From contig NZ_MLBG01000003.1 of the NCBI RefSeq assembly GCF_001936595.1, forward strand, positions 1 to 64,000: a stretch of 64,000 bases of DNA. Reading direction: 5' to 3'. This document shows, in pieces, positions 42,094 to 50,461 of this stretch. Position 1 is the stretch's first letter; each line of letters opens with the position of its first letter. The notes below the pieces were generated by a model. The model saw only the letters and a program-made list of their open reading frames with translations, made no database searches and was not told the DNA's origin. Made by a program: the position numbers and the translations under genes. This DNA is from Desulfovibrio sp. DV. Its GTDB lineage: Bacteria; Desulfobacterota; Desulfovibrionia; Desulfovibrionales; Desulfovibrionaceae.

Positions 42094-43077
42094 ATGTTGG
42101 GCAAGGCCAGGGTAAACAGTACCGACGAACAGTATTTCGCCATTTCCCCGCTGATGATCTTTCCCCAGGCCTTCGGACGATTCCGGGTCTACATCCGCCA
42201 GGCCGGACGCTTTGTGCTCTACGCCGCCGAGAACGAACAGTTCACGCCGCGCCATCGGCAAAAGCTCCACGACGCCGGCGTGGCCGAGGTCTACATCCGG
42301 GGCGAACAGCGGCCGGATTTCAACCGCTACATCGAAAAACACCTGCCCCACATCCTGACCGACACGGCCATTCCGGTCCCCGAGCGGGCCAAGGTGCTCT
42401 ATACCACGGCCGAGGCCGTGGTGCAGGACGTCTTTGACACCAAGCTGCCCCGGGGCATGGGCAAGCGCGAATACACCCGCATCGCCTCGCTGGTGGAAAA
42501 ATCCCTGACCTTTCTGGCCTCCAACGAATCCCTGCGCTGCATGGCCGCCCTGCTCTCCCACGACTACTCGGTGCACACCCACAGCATGCAGGTGTTCGTC
42601 TTCACCGTGGCCATCCTGCAATCCATGAAGGTCGATGAATACACCCTGGTCCAGGCCGGCATCGGCGCACTGTTGCACGACATCGGCAAGACCCACATCC
42701 CGACCGAGATCCTGTCCAAACCCGGGCCCCTGACCCCGGAAGAGCGCGTCATCATCAACACCCATCCGACCAAGGGCGTGGCCCTGTGCCAGGATGTGGC
42801 CCTGACGCCAACGGCCACCCAGGGCATCCTCATGCACCACGAGCGCATGGACGGCTCGGGCTACCCCGGCGGCCTGGCCGGCGAGCTCATCCCGATCCAT
42901 GTCCGCGCCCTGTCCGTGGCCGACGTCTACGACGCCCTGACCACCGCCCGGTCCTACGCCTCGGCCATGCCGGCATTTCAGGCCTTGCGGCTCATGCGCG
43001 AGGAGATGTCGGGCCATTTCGACATGGGGGTCTTCAAACGGCTGGTGCTTATTTTAAGCGACGCGAACATCGTGTAA
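42094..43077 (+). CDS. HD-GYP domain c-di-GMP phosphodiesterase
   Basis: 327 residues. An N-terminal domain (about 1-130, with ISPLMIFPQAFGRFRVYIR) precedes an HD-GYP domain (about 135-320). Metal-binding HDIGK is at 195-199; the HHERMDGSGYPGG segment starts at 248, so both signatures are intact. It should hydrolyse c-di-GMP to GMP. No receiver domain or membrane helix is present, so the N-terminal domain is the likely input. A zinc-ribbon gene starts 9 bp after the stop, so the two form one operon. Confidence 0.93.
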   Translation: MLGKARVNSTDEQYFAISPLMIFPQAFGRFRVYIRQAGRFVLYAAENEQFTPRHRQKLHDAGVAEVYIRGEQRPDFNRYIEKHLPHILTDTAIPVPERAKVLYTTAEAVVQDVFDTKLPRGMGKREYTRIASLVEKSLTFLASNESLRCMAALLSHDYSVHTHSMQVFVFTVAILQSMKVDEYTLVQAGIGALLHDIGKTHIPTEILSKPGPLTPEERVIINTHPTKGVALCQDVALTPTATQGILMHHERMDGSGYPGGLAGELIPIHVRALSVADVYDALTTARSYASAMPAFQALRLMREEMSGHFDMGVFKRLVLILSDANIV

Positions 43078-43086
43078 GGAGACGCC

Positions 43087-43302
43087 ATGGCTTTTTTCTC
43101 GCGCATCAAATTCGAGCCGACCACGGCCAAGAGCATTGCCTGCCCCACCTGCGGCCAAAAACTGACCTTTGACCGCACCTGCCTGACGGTGATGCTCACC
43201 TGCCGGAGCTGCGGCGGCAGCTTCGACCCGGCCCGGTTCGTGTCCGAACTCGACGACGATTTCGACGAAGCCTACGCCAACGTGCCGCTCAACCGGATGT
43301 AG
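43087..43302 (+). CDS. Small zinc-ribbon protein
   Basis: 71 residues with two CxxC knuckles, CPTCGQKL and CRSCGGSF (about 18-44), then an acidic tail (ELDDDFDEAY). GTAAGGAGACGCC precedes the ATG, and the gene starts 9 bp after the HD-GYP gene. Many sulfate-reducer genomes carry such ribbons; the role is unknown, and pairing with the phosphodiesterase is the only clue. Confidence 0.85.
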   Translation: MAFFSRIKFEPTTAKSIACPTCGQKLTFDRTCLTVMLTCRSCGGSFDPARFVSELDDDFDEAYANVPLNRM

Positions 43303-43430
43303 GGGCAACAGGCAAGGGCGGACTGCTTTCCAACTCTTCCGCCTGCTGCCGTCGCGACCCGGGCCCAAGCGGCAGGGCCATTGACGACAGCCCCAATATG
43401 CCTTAAAGGAATAAAACGAGAAGACACACG

Positions 43431-43817
43431 ATGGCTGCTACCCAAAGCCGCACAATGGGCCACGAAAAGACCGGTCCACCGGTAGCCAAGACCATTCGTT
43501 TTCTTGGCAGCAGCAGAAAGGAACTGATGGATCTTGGCCCCGAGGTCTGCAAGGCTTTCGGACACGCTCTGCACGAGGGGCAGCATGGCCTGGTTCCCTC
43601 CGCATCAAAACCCCTGCCGCAGTTCGGACCCAAGGTGTATGAACTTCTCAAAGACCATGCCACCAACACCTACCGGTGCAATATCTATATCACCAAGCCC
43701 TGCATTTACATCCTTTGCGCCTATAAAAAGAAGTCAAAACACGGCAAGGAAATTCCCCGGGAGATCGTAGAATTGACAGGGCAACGCCTGAAAGCCGCCA
43801 GAGAACTGGACGCCTGA
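43431..43817 (+). CDS. higB: HigB/Gp49-type toxin (RelE superfamily)
   Basis: 128 residues. The core KTIRFLGSSRKELMDLGPEV, AFGHALHEGQHG and CAYKKKSKHGKEIPREIVEL matches phage-derived Gp49-like (DUF891) ribosome-dependent mRNA interferases. The AFKKKSKKTP-like loop is conserved as YKKKSKHGKEIP. The true start may be the ATG at 43431 or the one at 43455. The XRE-type antitoxin follows 64 bp later, giving the toxin-first order typical of higBA. Confidence 0.88.
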   Translation: MAATQSRTMGHEKTGPPVAKTIRFLGSSRKELMDLGPEVCKAFGHALHEGQHGLVPSASKPLPQFGPKVYELLKDHATNTYRCNIYITKPCIYILCAYKKKSKHGKEIPREIVELTGQRLKAARELDA

Positions 43818-43881
43818 TCGCCCTTTGTGGCTCAGACACGAAAAAGCCCCATGCGTGGCCCGGACGTGGAGGAAATAGGAA

Positions 43882-44208
43882 ATGGCATCCGACCAAGGGT
43901 ACGAAGAAAGCAGCGGCAATATTTTCGCTGACCTCGGACTCGACAACGCCGAAGAATTGGGATTGCGCTCCAGTCTGGCCATTGAACTGCGCCGAACGCT
44001 CAAGAGCCAGGGGCTGACCCAACGCATGGCTGCGGCACAACTCAACACCACGCAGCCGACGCTATCGAAGGTGTTGCGCGGCGATATCGACCGGGTTTCA
44101 CTGGAAACACTGTTTGCCTGGCTGCGCCTTCTTGGCAAGCGCGTCGAGTACCGGATATGCGACGCGCGCGGCAACAACGCCCAGGCCGTCTGGCGCGAGG
44201 CCCGCTGA
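43882..44208 (+). CDS. higA: HigA-type antitoxin with XRE helix-turn-helix
   Basis: 108 residues. The N-terminus (about 1-30, EESSGNIFADLGLDNAEELG) matches the toxin-binding part of HigA2-like antitoxins. A helix-turn-helix (about 40-95) reads LKSQGLTQRMAAAQLNTTQP and LSKVLRGDIDRVSLETLFAW. It should neutralise the 43431 toxin and repress the pair. GGAGG lies before the ATG. Confidence 0.9.
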   Translation: MASDQGYEESSGNIFADLGLDNAEELGLRSSLAIELRRTLKSQGLTQRMAAAQLNTTQPTLSKVLRGDIDRVSLETLFAWLRLLGKRVEYRICDARGNNAQAVWREAR

Positions 44209-44257
44209 TTGCGCAGCCAGTCCACCCCACCACCTGTTTACTCAACAAGGAGCGCCT

Positions 44258-44521
44258 ATGGCTGCCGGAGTCTGGGACGGCATTGACAAGGAACGCGTGG
44301 CCAAAGCCCTGGTCACGGCCTATTTGAGCGACGAATATCTGGAAGCGTTGGCGGCCATCAACAACGCCGAGACCACGGCCGAACTGGCGGCGGCCCGGGA
44401 ACAAATCAAAAATCTGATGGTCCTTTGGCGCGAGGAAGCGCCGGAATACGCCTTTGTCATCGACGCGCTCTATCTTTTTTCCGAAAAGATCCAGTTGCAG
44501 CTGACCGGGGCGGCGGAGTAG
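44258..44521 (+). CDS. Small acidic hypothetical protein
   Basis: 87 residues, mostly helical: VWDGIDKERVAKALVTAYLS, YLEALAAINNAETTAELAAA, and a C-terminal helix ending LFSEKIQLQLTG. AAGGAG precedes the ATG at 44258. It lies between the two toxin-antitoxin pairs but shows no toxin or antitoxin motif. The family is unrecognised. Confidence 0.7.
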   Translation: MAAGVWDGIDKERVAKALVTAYLSDEYLEALAAINNAETTAELAAAREQIKNLMVLWREEAPEYAFVIDALYLFSEKIQLQLTGAAE

Positions 44522-44563
44522 GCGGCGGCCGGCCTCCATCCTCGCAATGCCGCTGCGGCCGGC

Positions 44564-45079
44564 CTAGCGCAGCAGCTTCTTGACGTCCTTCATGACCAGA
44601 TAAAGATGGCATGGATCAGCCGGGCTGGGGTCGAAGTCGAAACGCTCGTAAAACGCCCTGGCCGCATCGTCCTTGGCCGCGACGAAAAGCGCCCGGATGC
44701 CGGCGATGTCGGCGGCTTGCGCCGTGCGGATGAGCGCATCCTTGAGCAGCCCTTTTCCAAGCCCCTTTCCTTGTTCGCCCACATCCACGGCCAGACGGGC
44801 CAACACCATGACCGGCACGGCGTGGCGGGCCAGCCCCTGGCCCACCCGCTGCGGTGCGGCAGCGTGCTCCACCGCCCCCACCGCCAGACTATAGTAGCCC
44901 ACGACCACGCTGCCGCGCGCAGCCACGTAGGTCTGGACGCTGTTGGCCTGGCCGCCGGGCAGGGCGAATTTTTTGAGAAAGCGGTTGAGTTCCTCCCGGC
45001 CGCAATCAAAGCCCTGCGTGTCGTGCCCGTTCCCAAGCTTCACGACCGCAGACAGCGGGAGCATAGCCGCCCCGGTCAC
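44564..45079 (-). CDS. tacT: GNAT acetyltransferase toxin (TacT/AtaT type)
   Basis: 171 residues. FDCGREELNRFLKKFA near the N-terminus and VGEQGKGLGKGLLKDAL (the Q/RxxGxG acetyl-CoA loop), then FYERFDF, are the pattern of GNAT toxins that acetylate the amino group of aminoacyl-tRNA and stop translation. Its ATG overlaps the antitoxin stop by 4 bp. The gene order RHH antitoxin then GNAT toxin is the standard TacAT/AtaRT arrangement. Confidence 0.9.
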   Translation of the reverse strand: MTGAAMLPLSAVVKLGNGHDTQGFDCGREELNRFLKKFALPGGQANSVQTYVAARGSVVVGYYSLAVGAVEHAAAPQRVGQGLARHAVPVMVLARLAVDVGEQGKGLGKGLLKDALIRTAQAADIAGIRALFVAAKDDAARAFYERFDFDPSPADPCHLYLVMKDVKKLLR

Positions 45080-45354
45080 TCGAACACGCTCGGTTCGCGC
45101 AGGAGCGCCTCCAGCCGGGGCCGGCGCGTGGTCGGCGCATCAAGCGCCGCCTGAAACGCCGCCCACTGCGCCGCATCAAGAGAAAAAAGCCGCTGCCCGG
45201 CCAACACCGTGGCGGCTTCCGCCAGGGCCACGTCCAAAACAAATTCCGTCACCGTCTTGTGTCTGGCGCTAGCCGCCTCCTGCAACACGCGCTTGGCGCT
45301 GGCCGTCGTGCGCAGATCGATGCGCTCGGATTTCGCTTCCGTCCCAGGCTGCAT
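45076..45354 (-). CDS. tacA: DUF1778 antitoxin (ribbon-helix-helix)
   Basis: 92 residues. The N-terminal part has SERIDLRTTASAKRVLQEAA, a DUF1778 ribbon-helix-helix, and the C-terminal tail (LDAAQWAAFQAALDAPTTRR) is the toxin-binding helix. It neutralises the GNAT partner and, with it, binds the operon's operator; a symmetric TCCGGAC-ATT-GTCCGGA site lies 47 bp upstream. The start at 45354 is preferred over one nine codons upstream because it removes a non-conserved arm. Confidence 0.9.
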   Translation of the reverse strand: MQPGTEAKSERIDLRTTASAKRVLQEAASARHKTVTEFVLDVALAEAATVLAGQRLFSLDAAQWAAFQAALDAPTTRRPRLEALLREPSVFE

Positions 45355-45393
45355 ACCATTCCCTCCGCTTCTTCGTTGCAAGCAATGACCCTA

Positions 45394-45417
45394 CCGGATA
45401 TCCGGACATTGTCCGGA
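45394..45417. promoter_or_regulatory. Palindromic operator of the TacAT pair
   Basis: Two overlapping symmetric units: CCGGATATCCGG (45394-45405) and TCCGGAC-ATT-GTCCGGA (45401-45417). They are upstream of the antitoxin gene, which is where RHH antitoxins bind their own promoter. Confidence 0.7.
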
Positions 45418-45465
45418 CAAAACAACTATGCGACCGCCGCGCCAAACGTCAAGGGCCGGCCGCAG

Positions 45466-45494
45466 TTGACAGCCACTCCCCGAACGCCTACCTT
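45466..45494 (+). promoter_or_regulatory. Promoter of the Mn riboswitch transcript
   Basis: TTGACA at 45466-45471 and TACCTT at 45489-45494 with a 17-bp spacer. The predicted start site is near 45501, where the riboswitch P1 strand begins. Confidence 0.65.
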
Positions 45495-45498
45495 GGTT

Positions 45499-45638
45499 GC
45501 TCCCAAAGGGGAGTAGCTGTTTCGGATCAGGGTCAACATCACTGCGGCGCGTCTGCCGCCTGGCCCTGTCGTCGGTCCCTCGGAGCCGGCCAGCGAGACC
45601 TTTGGCATGCATACGCGCGTGCCAAGGTCTTTTTTTTT
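45499..45638 (+). ncRNA. yybP-ykoY (Mn2+) riboswitch with intrinsic terminator
   Basis: The class hallmarks are in place: CCCAAAGGGGAGTAGC at 45502-45517 and the conserved GAGACCTTTGG at 45595-45605, with TCAACATCAC between them. P1 pairs CCAAAGG (45503-45509) with CCTTTGG (45599-45605). The same downstream strand can instead pair with TGCCAAGGTCT (45620-45630), giving a terminator followed by a run of T (45630-45638). The two folds exclude each other, so metal binding should favour read-through into the exporter gene at 45665. Confidence 0.9.
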
Positions 45639-45664
45639 GGCCGCGTCAACATCGAGGAGAGACC

Positions 45665-46888
45665 ATGAAAAAACTGCTGCCCCTGTATCTGGCCGTGGCC
45701 GCCACCCTGCCAGGACTTGCCTGCTTCCTCCTGTCCATCCACCCCTCGCCGCCGGCCACCGCCGCCCTGGCCGGACTGGCCATTCTCGGCGCATCCTTTC
45801 TGCTCCTGTGGGCCTGCGACGTGGCCCAGACCGACATCCCGCAAGCCCTGGCCCTGGCCGTCGTGGCCCTTATTGCCGTGCTGCCGGAATACGCCGTGGA
45901 CATGTATTTCACCTGGATGGCCGGCCAGCAGCCCGAGTCCGATTATGCCCACTACGCCATCGCCAACATGACCGGGGCCAACCGACTCCTTATCGGCGTG
46001 GCCTGGACCCTGGTCGCCTTCCTGGTCTGGTGGCGCACCCGCAAACCGGTGATACTCGAAGGCGAACGCCGCACCGAAGTGCTCTTTCTCGGACTGGCCA
46101 CGGCCTACGCCATCTCCATCCCGCTGTCCGGGTCGCTGACCTGGGTGGACGGCGTGGTGCTTGTCAGCCTCTACATCGTCTACATCATCATTGCGGCCCG
46201 GCGCGAATGCGAGGAACCCGAGCTTGAAGGGGTGGCCTGCGTCATCGGCGCGCTGCCCAAAGGGCTTCGCCGGCTGTCCACCCTGGCCCTGTTTCTTTTT
46301 GCCGCCGGAGTCATCGTGGCCAATGCCGAGGCCTTCAGCGAAGGCCTCGTCGCCACCGGCCGCATCGTCGGGGTCAACGAATTCCTCTTGGTCCAGTGGC
46401 TGGCCCCCATTGCCTCGGAAGCCCCGGAGGTCATCGTGGCCGTCATGTTCGCCCTGCGCGGCATGGGCGGCATGGCCCTTGGAAGCCTCATTTCCTCCAA
46501 GCTCAACCAGTGGACGCTCCTTGTCGGCATGATTCCGGGCGTCTACGGCGTGTCCTCGGGCAGCTTCAGCGTGCCCATTCCCCTGGACGGCGTGCAGATG
46601 CACGAAATCATGCTCACCGCCGCCCAGTCGTTGCTGGCCGTCGGCCTGCTGGCCGGCCTGCGCCTGGACATCCGGGGAGCCATGCTCCTTTTCGGCCTGT
46701 TTCTCGGCCAGTTCCTGGCCCCGGCCGTGCCCGACGCCTTCTGGAACCTCTTCCCGGGCCACCTCTCGGGCAGCCAGGTCCATTTCTTCTTCAGCTTCCT
46801 CTATGCCGGCGTATTCGTGGTGATGTTGCCGCGCACCGGCCGCCACCTGCTGGCCCTGGTGCGTCCGGCGCGACATAAGGCCTCTTGA
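45665..46888 (+). CDS. CaCA-family Na+(H+)/Ca2+-type cation exchanger, likely Mn2+/Ca2+ export
   Basis: 407 residues with about ten or eleven helices in two halves. The alpha repeats read AVLPEYAVDMYFTWMAG (first half; usually GTSLPEL) and APIASEAPEVIVAVMFALRG (second half), each holding the acidic ligand of this family. The Mn2+ riboswitch immediately upstream argues for manganese as the main inducer, so the protein likely exports Mn2+ when it is in excess. GAGGAGA precedes the ATG. The next gene, 87 bp on, codes for another cation channel-type protein. Confidence 0.9.
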   Translation: MKKLLPLYLAVAATLPGLACFLLSIHPSPPATAALAGLAILGASFLLLWACDVAQTDIPQALALAVVALIAVLPEYAVDMYFTWMAGQQPESDYAHYAIANMTGANRLLIGVAWTLVAFLVWWRTRKPVILEGERRTEVLFLGLATAYAISIPLSGSLTWVDGVVLVSLYIVYIIIAARRECEEPELEGVACVIGALPKGLRRLSTLALFLFAAGVIVANAEAFSEGLVATGRIVGVNEFLLVQWLAPIASEAPEVIVAVMFALRGMGGMALGSLISSKLNQWTLLVGMIPGVYGVSSGSFSVPIPLDGVQMHEIMLTAAQSLLAVGLLAGLRLDIRGAMLLFGLFLGQFLAPAVPDAFWNLFPGHLSGSQVHFFFSFLYAGVFVVMLPRTGRHLLALVRPARHKAS

Positions 46889-46975
46889 CGCCGGGCAGCC
46901 GCAGCCCTACATACCGCCCCCCGCCCCGGGAATTCCGCCCCGGGGCGGACCTCTTTGGCAAGGAGGTCCATCGCC

Positions 46976-47641
46976 ATGGACCAGAGTTTCGAGCTGCCGC
47001 TCTATCTCGATCTTTTCGCCGTGTTTCTCATGGCCGCAACCGGGGCCATCGAGGCCATCCGCCGGGAATTCGATCTGGTGGGCCTGCTTGGCCTGTCCCT
47101 GGCCACCGGCGTCGGCGGGGCGCTCATACGCGACGGCATCTTCCTGCAATCGGGCGTGCCGGCCGTGGTGCGCAACCAGGACTATCTCTACGCCGTGGCG
47201 GCTGCGGCTGTGGCCTGCCTCATTTTCGGCCGCCGGGCGCTTTTATCCGAAAAGCTGGTGGCCCTGGTCGATGCCGCGGCCCTGGGGGCCTACGCTGTGG
47301 TCGGCATGGAAAAATCCCTGGCCTTTGGCCTGGATTTCGCTCCGGCCGTGCTGGTCGGCACGGTCAATGCCTGCGGCGGCGGCATCCTGCGCGACGTGCT
47401 CATGCGCGAGGAGCCCATGGTCTTCCGGCCGGGCCAGTTCTACGGTCTGGCCGCATTGCTCGGCTGCCTGACCTATCCCTTCCTGCGCCAGAGCCTTGGC
47501 GTACCGCCCCTGCCCGCCGCCTTTGGCACCATCCTCTTCACCTTCATTCTCCGCGTCCTGGCCATCACCCGCAACTGGCGCACCGTGCCGGTCCACGAAA
47601 CGGGCCTGTTTCGCCGTCGCCGCAACCCGCCCGCGCCTTGA
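46976..47641 (+). CDS. TRIC/UPF0126 family membrane protein
   Basis: 221 residues with seven helices arranged as two three-helix repeats. The family signatures are LFAVFLMAATGAIEAIRREF, LATGVGGALIRDGIF, GTVNACGGGILRDVLMREEP and the charged loop RPGQFYGLAALLG. Bacterial TRIC homologues form trimeric, cation-selective channels. Co-location after the riboswitch-controlled exchanger suggests ion homeostasis, for example as counter-ion path. AAGGAGG precedes the ATG at 46976. Confidence 0.9.
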   Translation: MDQSFELPLYLDLFAVFLMAATGAIEAIRREFDLVGLLGLSLATGVGGALIRDGIFLQSGVPAVVRNQDYLYAVAAAAVACLIFGRRALLSEKLVALVDAAALGAYAVVGMEKSLAFGLDFAPAVLVGTVNACGGGILRDVLMREEPMVFRPGQFYGLAALLGCLTYPFLRQSLGVPPLPAAFGTILFTFILRVLAITRNWRTVPVHETGLFRRRRNPPAP

Positions 47642-47721
47642 CGCCAAGGGGCAAACCGGGTCTATACGGGCCAGGCCCGCCCTTCCGGCCGCCGCCACCC
47701 CAAGCAGGGAGCAAGACACCC

Positions 47722-48360
47722 GTGACCCGGCCCATCACCACGCTTTTTTGCGATGTCGGCGGCGTTTTATTGACCAACGGCTGGGACCGGCAGGCCCGGG
47801 CCGAGGCTGCCCGGACCTTCGGCCTGGACGCGGCCGAAACCGACGAGCGCCACCACCTGACCTTCGACGCCTACGAGGAAGGCAAGCTCTCGCTCGACGA
47901 GTACCTGGACCGCACGGTGTTTTACACGCCGCGCGCCTTTGACAAAGGGACCTTTCGCGACTTCATGCTGTCGCGCTCCAAGCCCCTGGCCGACATGCTC
48001 AGCTACGTGCGCGGCCTCAAAACCCGCTACGGCATCAAAATCGTCATCGTCAACAACGAGGGCCGCGAGCTCAACCAGTACCGCATCAAGGCCTTTGGCC
48101 TGGAGTGCTTTGTCGATGCCTTCGTGTCCTCGTGTTTTGTCCACATGCGAAAGCCCGACGCCGACATCTTCCGCGTGGCCCTGGACATCGCCCAGACCGA
48201 CCCGGCCGACGCCGCCTACATCGACGACCGGGCCATGTTCGTGGAGGTGGCGGCCACCCTGGGCATCCGGGGCGTGGTCCACCGCGACGCGGCCGCCACG
48301 GCCAAGGCGCTTATGGCCTATGGCGGCTTTGCCACGGCCTGCGTGGCCGGGCCGGGCTAA
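47722..48360 (+). CDS. HAD-superfamily hydrolase
   Basis: 212 residues from a GTG at 47722 (GGGAG 10 nt upstream). Motif I reads CDVGGVLLTN, so the second catalytic Asp of DxD is Gly; this DxG form occurs in a HAD subgroup related to the epoxide-hydrolase N-domain, in which phosphatase activity can be weak. Motif III has the Lys in MRKPDADIFRVAL and motif IV is AAYIDDRAMFVEVA. The cap domain (about 15-85) is helical. The substrate is unknown. Confidence 0.88.
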   Translation: MTRPITTLFCDVGGVLLTNGWDRQARAEAARTFGLDAAETDERHHLTFDAYEEGKLSLDEYLDRTVFYTPRAFDKGTFRDFMLSRSKPLADMLSYVRGLKTRYGIKIVIVNNEGRELNQYRIKAFGLECFVDAFVSSCFVHMRKPDADIFRVALDIAQTDPADAAYIDDRAMFVEVAATLGIRGVVHRDAAATAKALMAYGGFATACVAGPG

Positions 48361-48527
48361 GCCGACGGGGAGTCGGGGTGAAAGCGACGGGTCCAGGCAA
48401 CCGGCCGGGTCCGGACGATGACGCCAAAGCAGCCCGCCCGGCCGGGGCTTCCAAGGCCCGGACAATTCCGGTACGCTGCCGGGGTAAATCACAGGGAATG
48501 CGCCAGACGCTTCCAAGGAGTACGTGC

Positions 48528-48893
48528 ATGACCAAGATCGCCATCCCCTCCCGCGACGGGCAGGTGGACGAACACTTCGGCCACTGCGGCTATTTTACCG
48601 TGCTGACCATCGGCCCGGACAAGACCGTGGCCGCTGAAGAGACCTTTGCCCCGCCGGCCGAATGCGGCTGCAAGTCCAATCTGGTGAACGACCTGCTCGG
48701 CATGGGCGTGACCACGCTTATTGCCGGCAACATGGGCCAGGGCGCGGCCAACAAGCTGCGCCAGTCCGGCATGACCGTCATTCGCGGCGCTTCCGGGCCG
48801 GTCCACGAGGCCGCCGCCGCCTATCTGGCCGGCAATCTGGCCGACCGCGACGAACTGTGCATGGCCCACGGCCACAACTGCCTGGACGACTAG
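48528..48893 (+). CDS. NifX/NifB-type dinitrogenase cofactor-binding family protein
   Basis: 121 residues. KIAIPSRDGQVDEHFGHCGY, AECGCKSNLVNDLLGMGVTT and LIAGNMGQGAANKLRQSGMT match the RNase-H-like Fe-Mo-cofactor binding fold shared by NifX, NifY, the NifB C-terminus and small orphan proteins in anaerobes. Cysteines in HFGHCGY, ECGCKS and ELCMAHGHNCLDD could bind an iron-sulfur or metal cluster. No nitrogenase genes are near, so the role is likely metal or cluster handling. AAGGAG precedes the ATG. A strong terminator follows at 48933. A decayed copy of its 3' end lies at 51059-51161. Confidence 0.9.
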   Translation: MTKIAIPSRDGQVDEHFGHCGYFTVLTIGPDKTVAAEETFAPPAECGCKSNLVNDLLGMGVTTLIAGNMGQGAANKLRQSGMTVIRGASGPVHEAAAAYLAGNLADRDELCMAHGHNCLDD

Positions 48894-48932
48894 TTTCCCG
48901 GCGCAACGCGCCAAACAGCCTCTTGATTGCCC

Positions 48933-48961
48933 GGGAGCCATGGAAACATGGCTCCCTTTTT
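48933..48961 (+). terminator. Intrinsic terminator after the NifX-like gene
   Basis: GGGAGCCATG (48933-48942), loop GAAA, CATGGCTCCC (48947-48956), then TTTTT (48957-48961). Confidence 0.95.
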
Positions 48962-49039
48962 CGGATACAATCCCGGGAACGTGCCACCGCTCATGAGCGG
49001 CCATGGCCTGTTCCTTTCCGGACAACGTTTCCGGGGCAT

Positions 49040-49498
49040 TTACGTGAACATATTGATGGCGCAGGTTCCGGCCAGTTTCAGATACTGTTCCGCGTTCATG
49101 ATCTCCACCCCTTCGATCAAATCGCTCTCCGGGATCTTCATCATTTCCAGCGTCATCTTGCAGCCGTAAATCCTGACCCCTTCCAGTTGCGCCATCTCGA
49201 AGAGATCCTCAAGACTGGGGATATTGGCTTCCTCGATCTGCTTTTCCATCATGTTCGTGGCCAGGGAGGCCATGCCCGGAATGGCGCCGAGGAACCCGGG
49301 GGGATGGAATTTGAGCTTGGACAGGTAGCCTTTGCGTACGACGTTTATGCCCATAAAGGTGTAAAACAGGAAAACTTCATGCCCCAGACGTCTGGCATTG
49401 AGCGCCAGGATGAGTGACGGATAGGCCCCGTCGAGGGTCCCCTTGGAGCAAATGAACGTATAGCGTTGCTTGCCATCCGAAGACGCTTCATTTGTCAT
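49040..49498 (-). CDS. DsrE-family protein
   Basis: 152 residues. YTFICSKGTLDGAYPSLILA at the start, ARRLGHEVFLFYTFMGINVV, then a helical hairpin, and VRIYGCKMTLEMMKIPESDL near the end with a conserved Cys in GCKMT; this is the DsrE/peroxiredoxin-like sulfur-relay fold (DsrE2-like). Such proteins carry persulfide sulfur between partners. The start ATG at 49498 has AAAGGAG six bases upstream; the earlier in-frame ATG at 49504 lies too close to that site. A role in sulfur trafficking fits a sulfate reducer. Confidence 0.88.
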   Translation of the reverse strand: MTNEASSDGKQRYTFICSKGTLDGAYPSLILALNARRLGHEVFLFYTFMGINVVRKGYLSKLKFHPPGFLGAIPGMASLATNMMEKQIEEANIPSLEDLFEMAQLEGVRIYGCKMTLEMMKIPESDLIEGVEIMNAEQYLKLAGTCAINMFT

Positions 49499-49933
49499 GC
49501 CCATCTCCTTTGCAAATCGCTGCGAACATGCAGACGCAGGACGACGTTGTCGTTGAGACCGTCCGCTTTCGCCACAAAAGGGTTGCGCCGCCTTGCACGT
49601 CCGGGCGGCCGACTGCTTGCCGGGCCGGTCCCAGGCCTCAGACCCGGCTTTCACCCCGACGCTGAAAGGGGGGAACTCCAGCTACAATAACATTCTGCCG
49701 TTGCGCAGCATTTGTCAAACACCTTGGGCGAAGCGGCCCATTGGCCACAAGTAAGGGCACAGAGGGCGCACAACCACCGCAGACGGCCGAATGAGACTGG
49801 AAATCACCATCGACAACGCCCAATGATATTGAGGCTCAATGGCAGTTCAACATTTTTCTTGCACATTGTCAGAGAAAAGCTAGTGATGATTGTGCCTATC
49901 CTCGCTGTGCAGCAAAGATTCACCGGAGGAATC

Positions 49934-50431
49934 ATGGAAAATACTTGGCCTGTTTCTGTCCCTGCAATGCTGCTCATCGCCTGTCTCCTGTCCGCCACCC
50001 AGGCTGCGGCGCAGGATTCCTGCAAATTGTATAATATTGATTTCGCCCAAAAGGCTCCTGACGCCCCGTATGCCATTACAGCCAAAGGCAACACCATCGG
50101 GCGCGTCCTGCCCCCCAAAGGCGAGGGGCCCAAGCCCCGTCAGATTCCCGTCTGCATCGAACCAAAGTATGCCGCTATTTTTGAAAAAAACGCCTTTGCC
50201 TACGTCTCTAATGGGTCAATTTCCATCCTGAGCATCTGGCCGTCTTCCACCAAGCTCCAGGAAAACGCGAGCATCAAGGGCTTCACGAGCCTGTTCGATG
50301 CGCTGGCCTATGTGGTTCAAATGATCCCGCAGATCGTGGAAGAAACAATCCGGGGATTTCTTGCAACGATTCTCGACGCTGTGTTTGGGACAAAGGACGG
50401 GACCCAAGCCAATTCCGCCCAGCCCGTCTGA
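49934..50431 (+). CDS. Secreted hypothetical protein
   Basis: 165 residues with a signal peptide (VPAMLLIACLLSATQAAAQD). The mature part has Cys in DSCKLY and PVCIEP, probably a disulfide, FAYVSNGSISILSIWPSSTK, and an amphipathic C-terminal helix (VVQMIPQIVEETIRGFLATI). GGAGGAATC lies before the ATG. The next gene, a diheme cytochrome, starts 30 bp later, so the two are probably co-transcribed. The upstream 435 bp to the DsrE-like gene is non-coding and shows no clear promoter. Confidence 0.75.
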   Translation: MENTWPVSVPAMLLIACLLSATQAAAQDSCKLYNIDFAQKAPDAPYAITAKGNTIGRVLPPKGEGPKPRQIPVCIEPKYAAIFEKNAFAYVSNGSISILSIWPSSTKLQENASIKGFTSLFDALAYVVQMIPQIVEETIRGFLATILDAVFGTKDGTQANSAQPV

Positions 50432-50461
50432 GTGGCCCAGAAATAGGCAGGAGAGACACCT

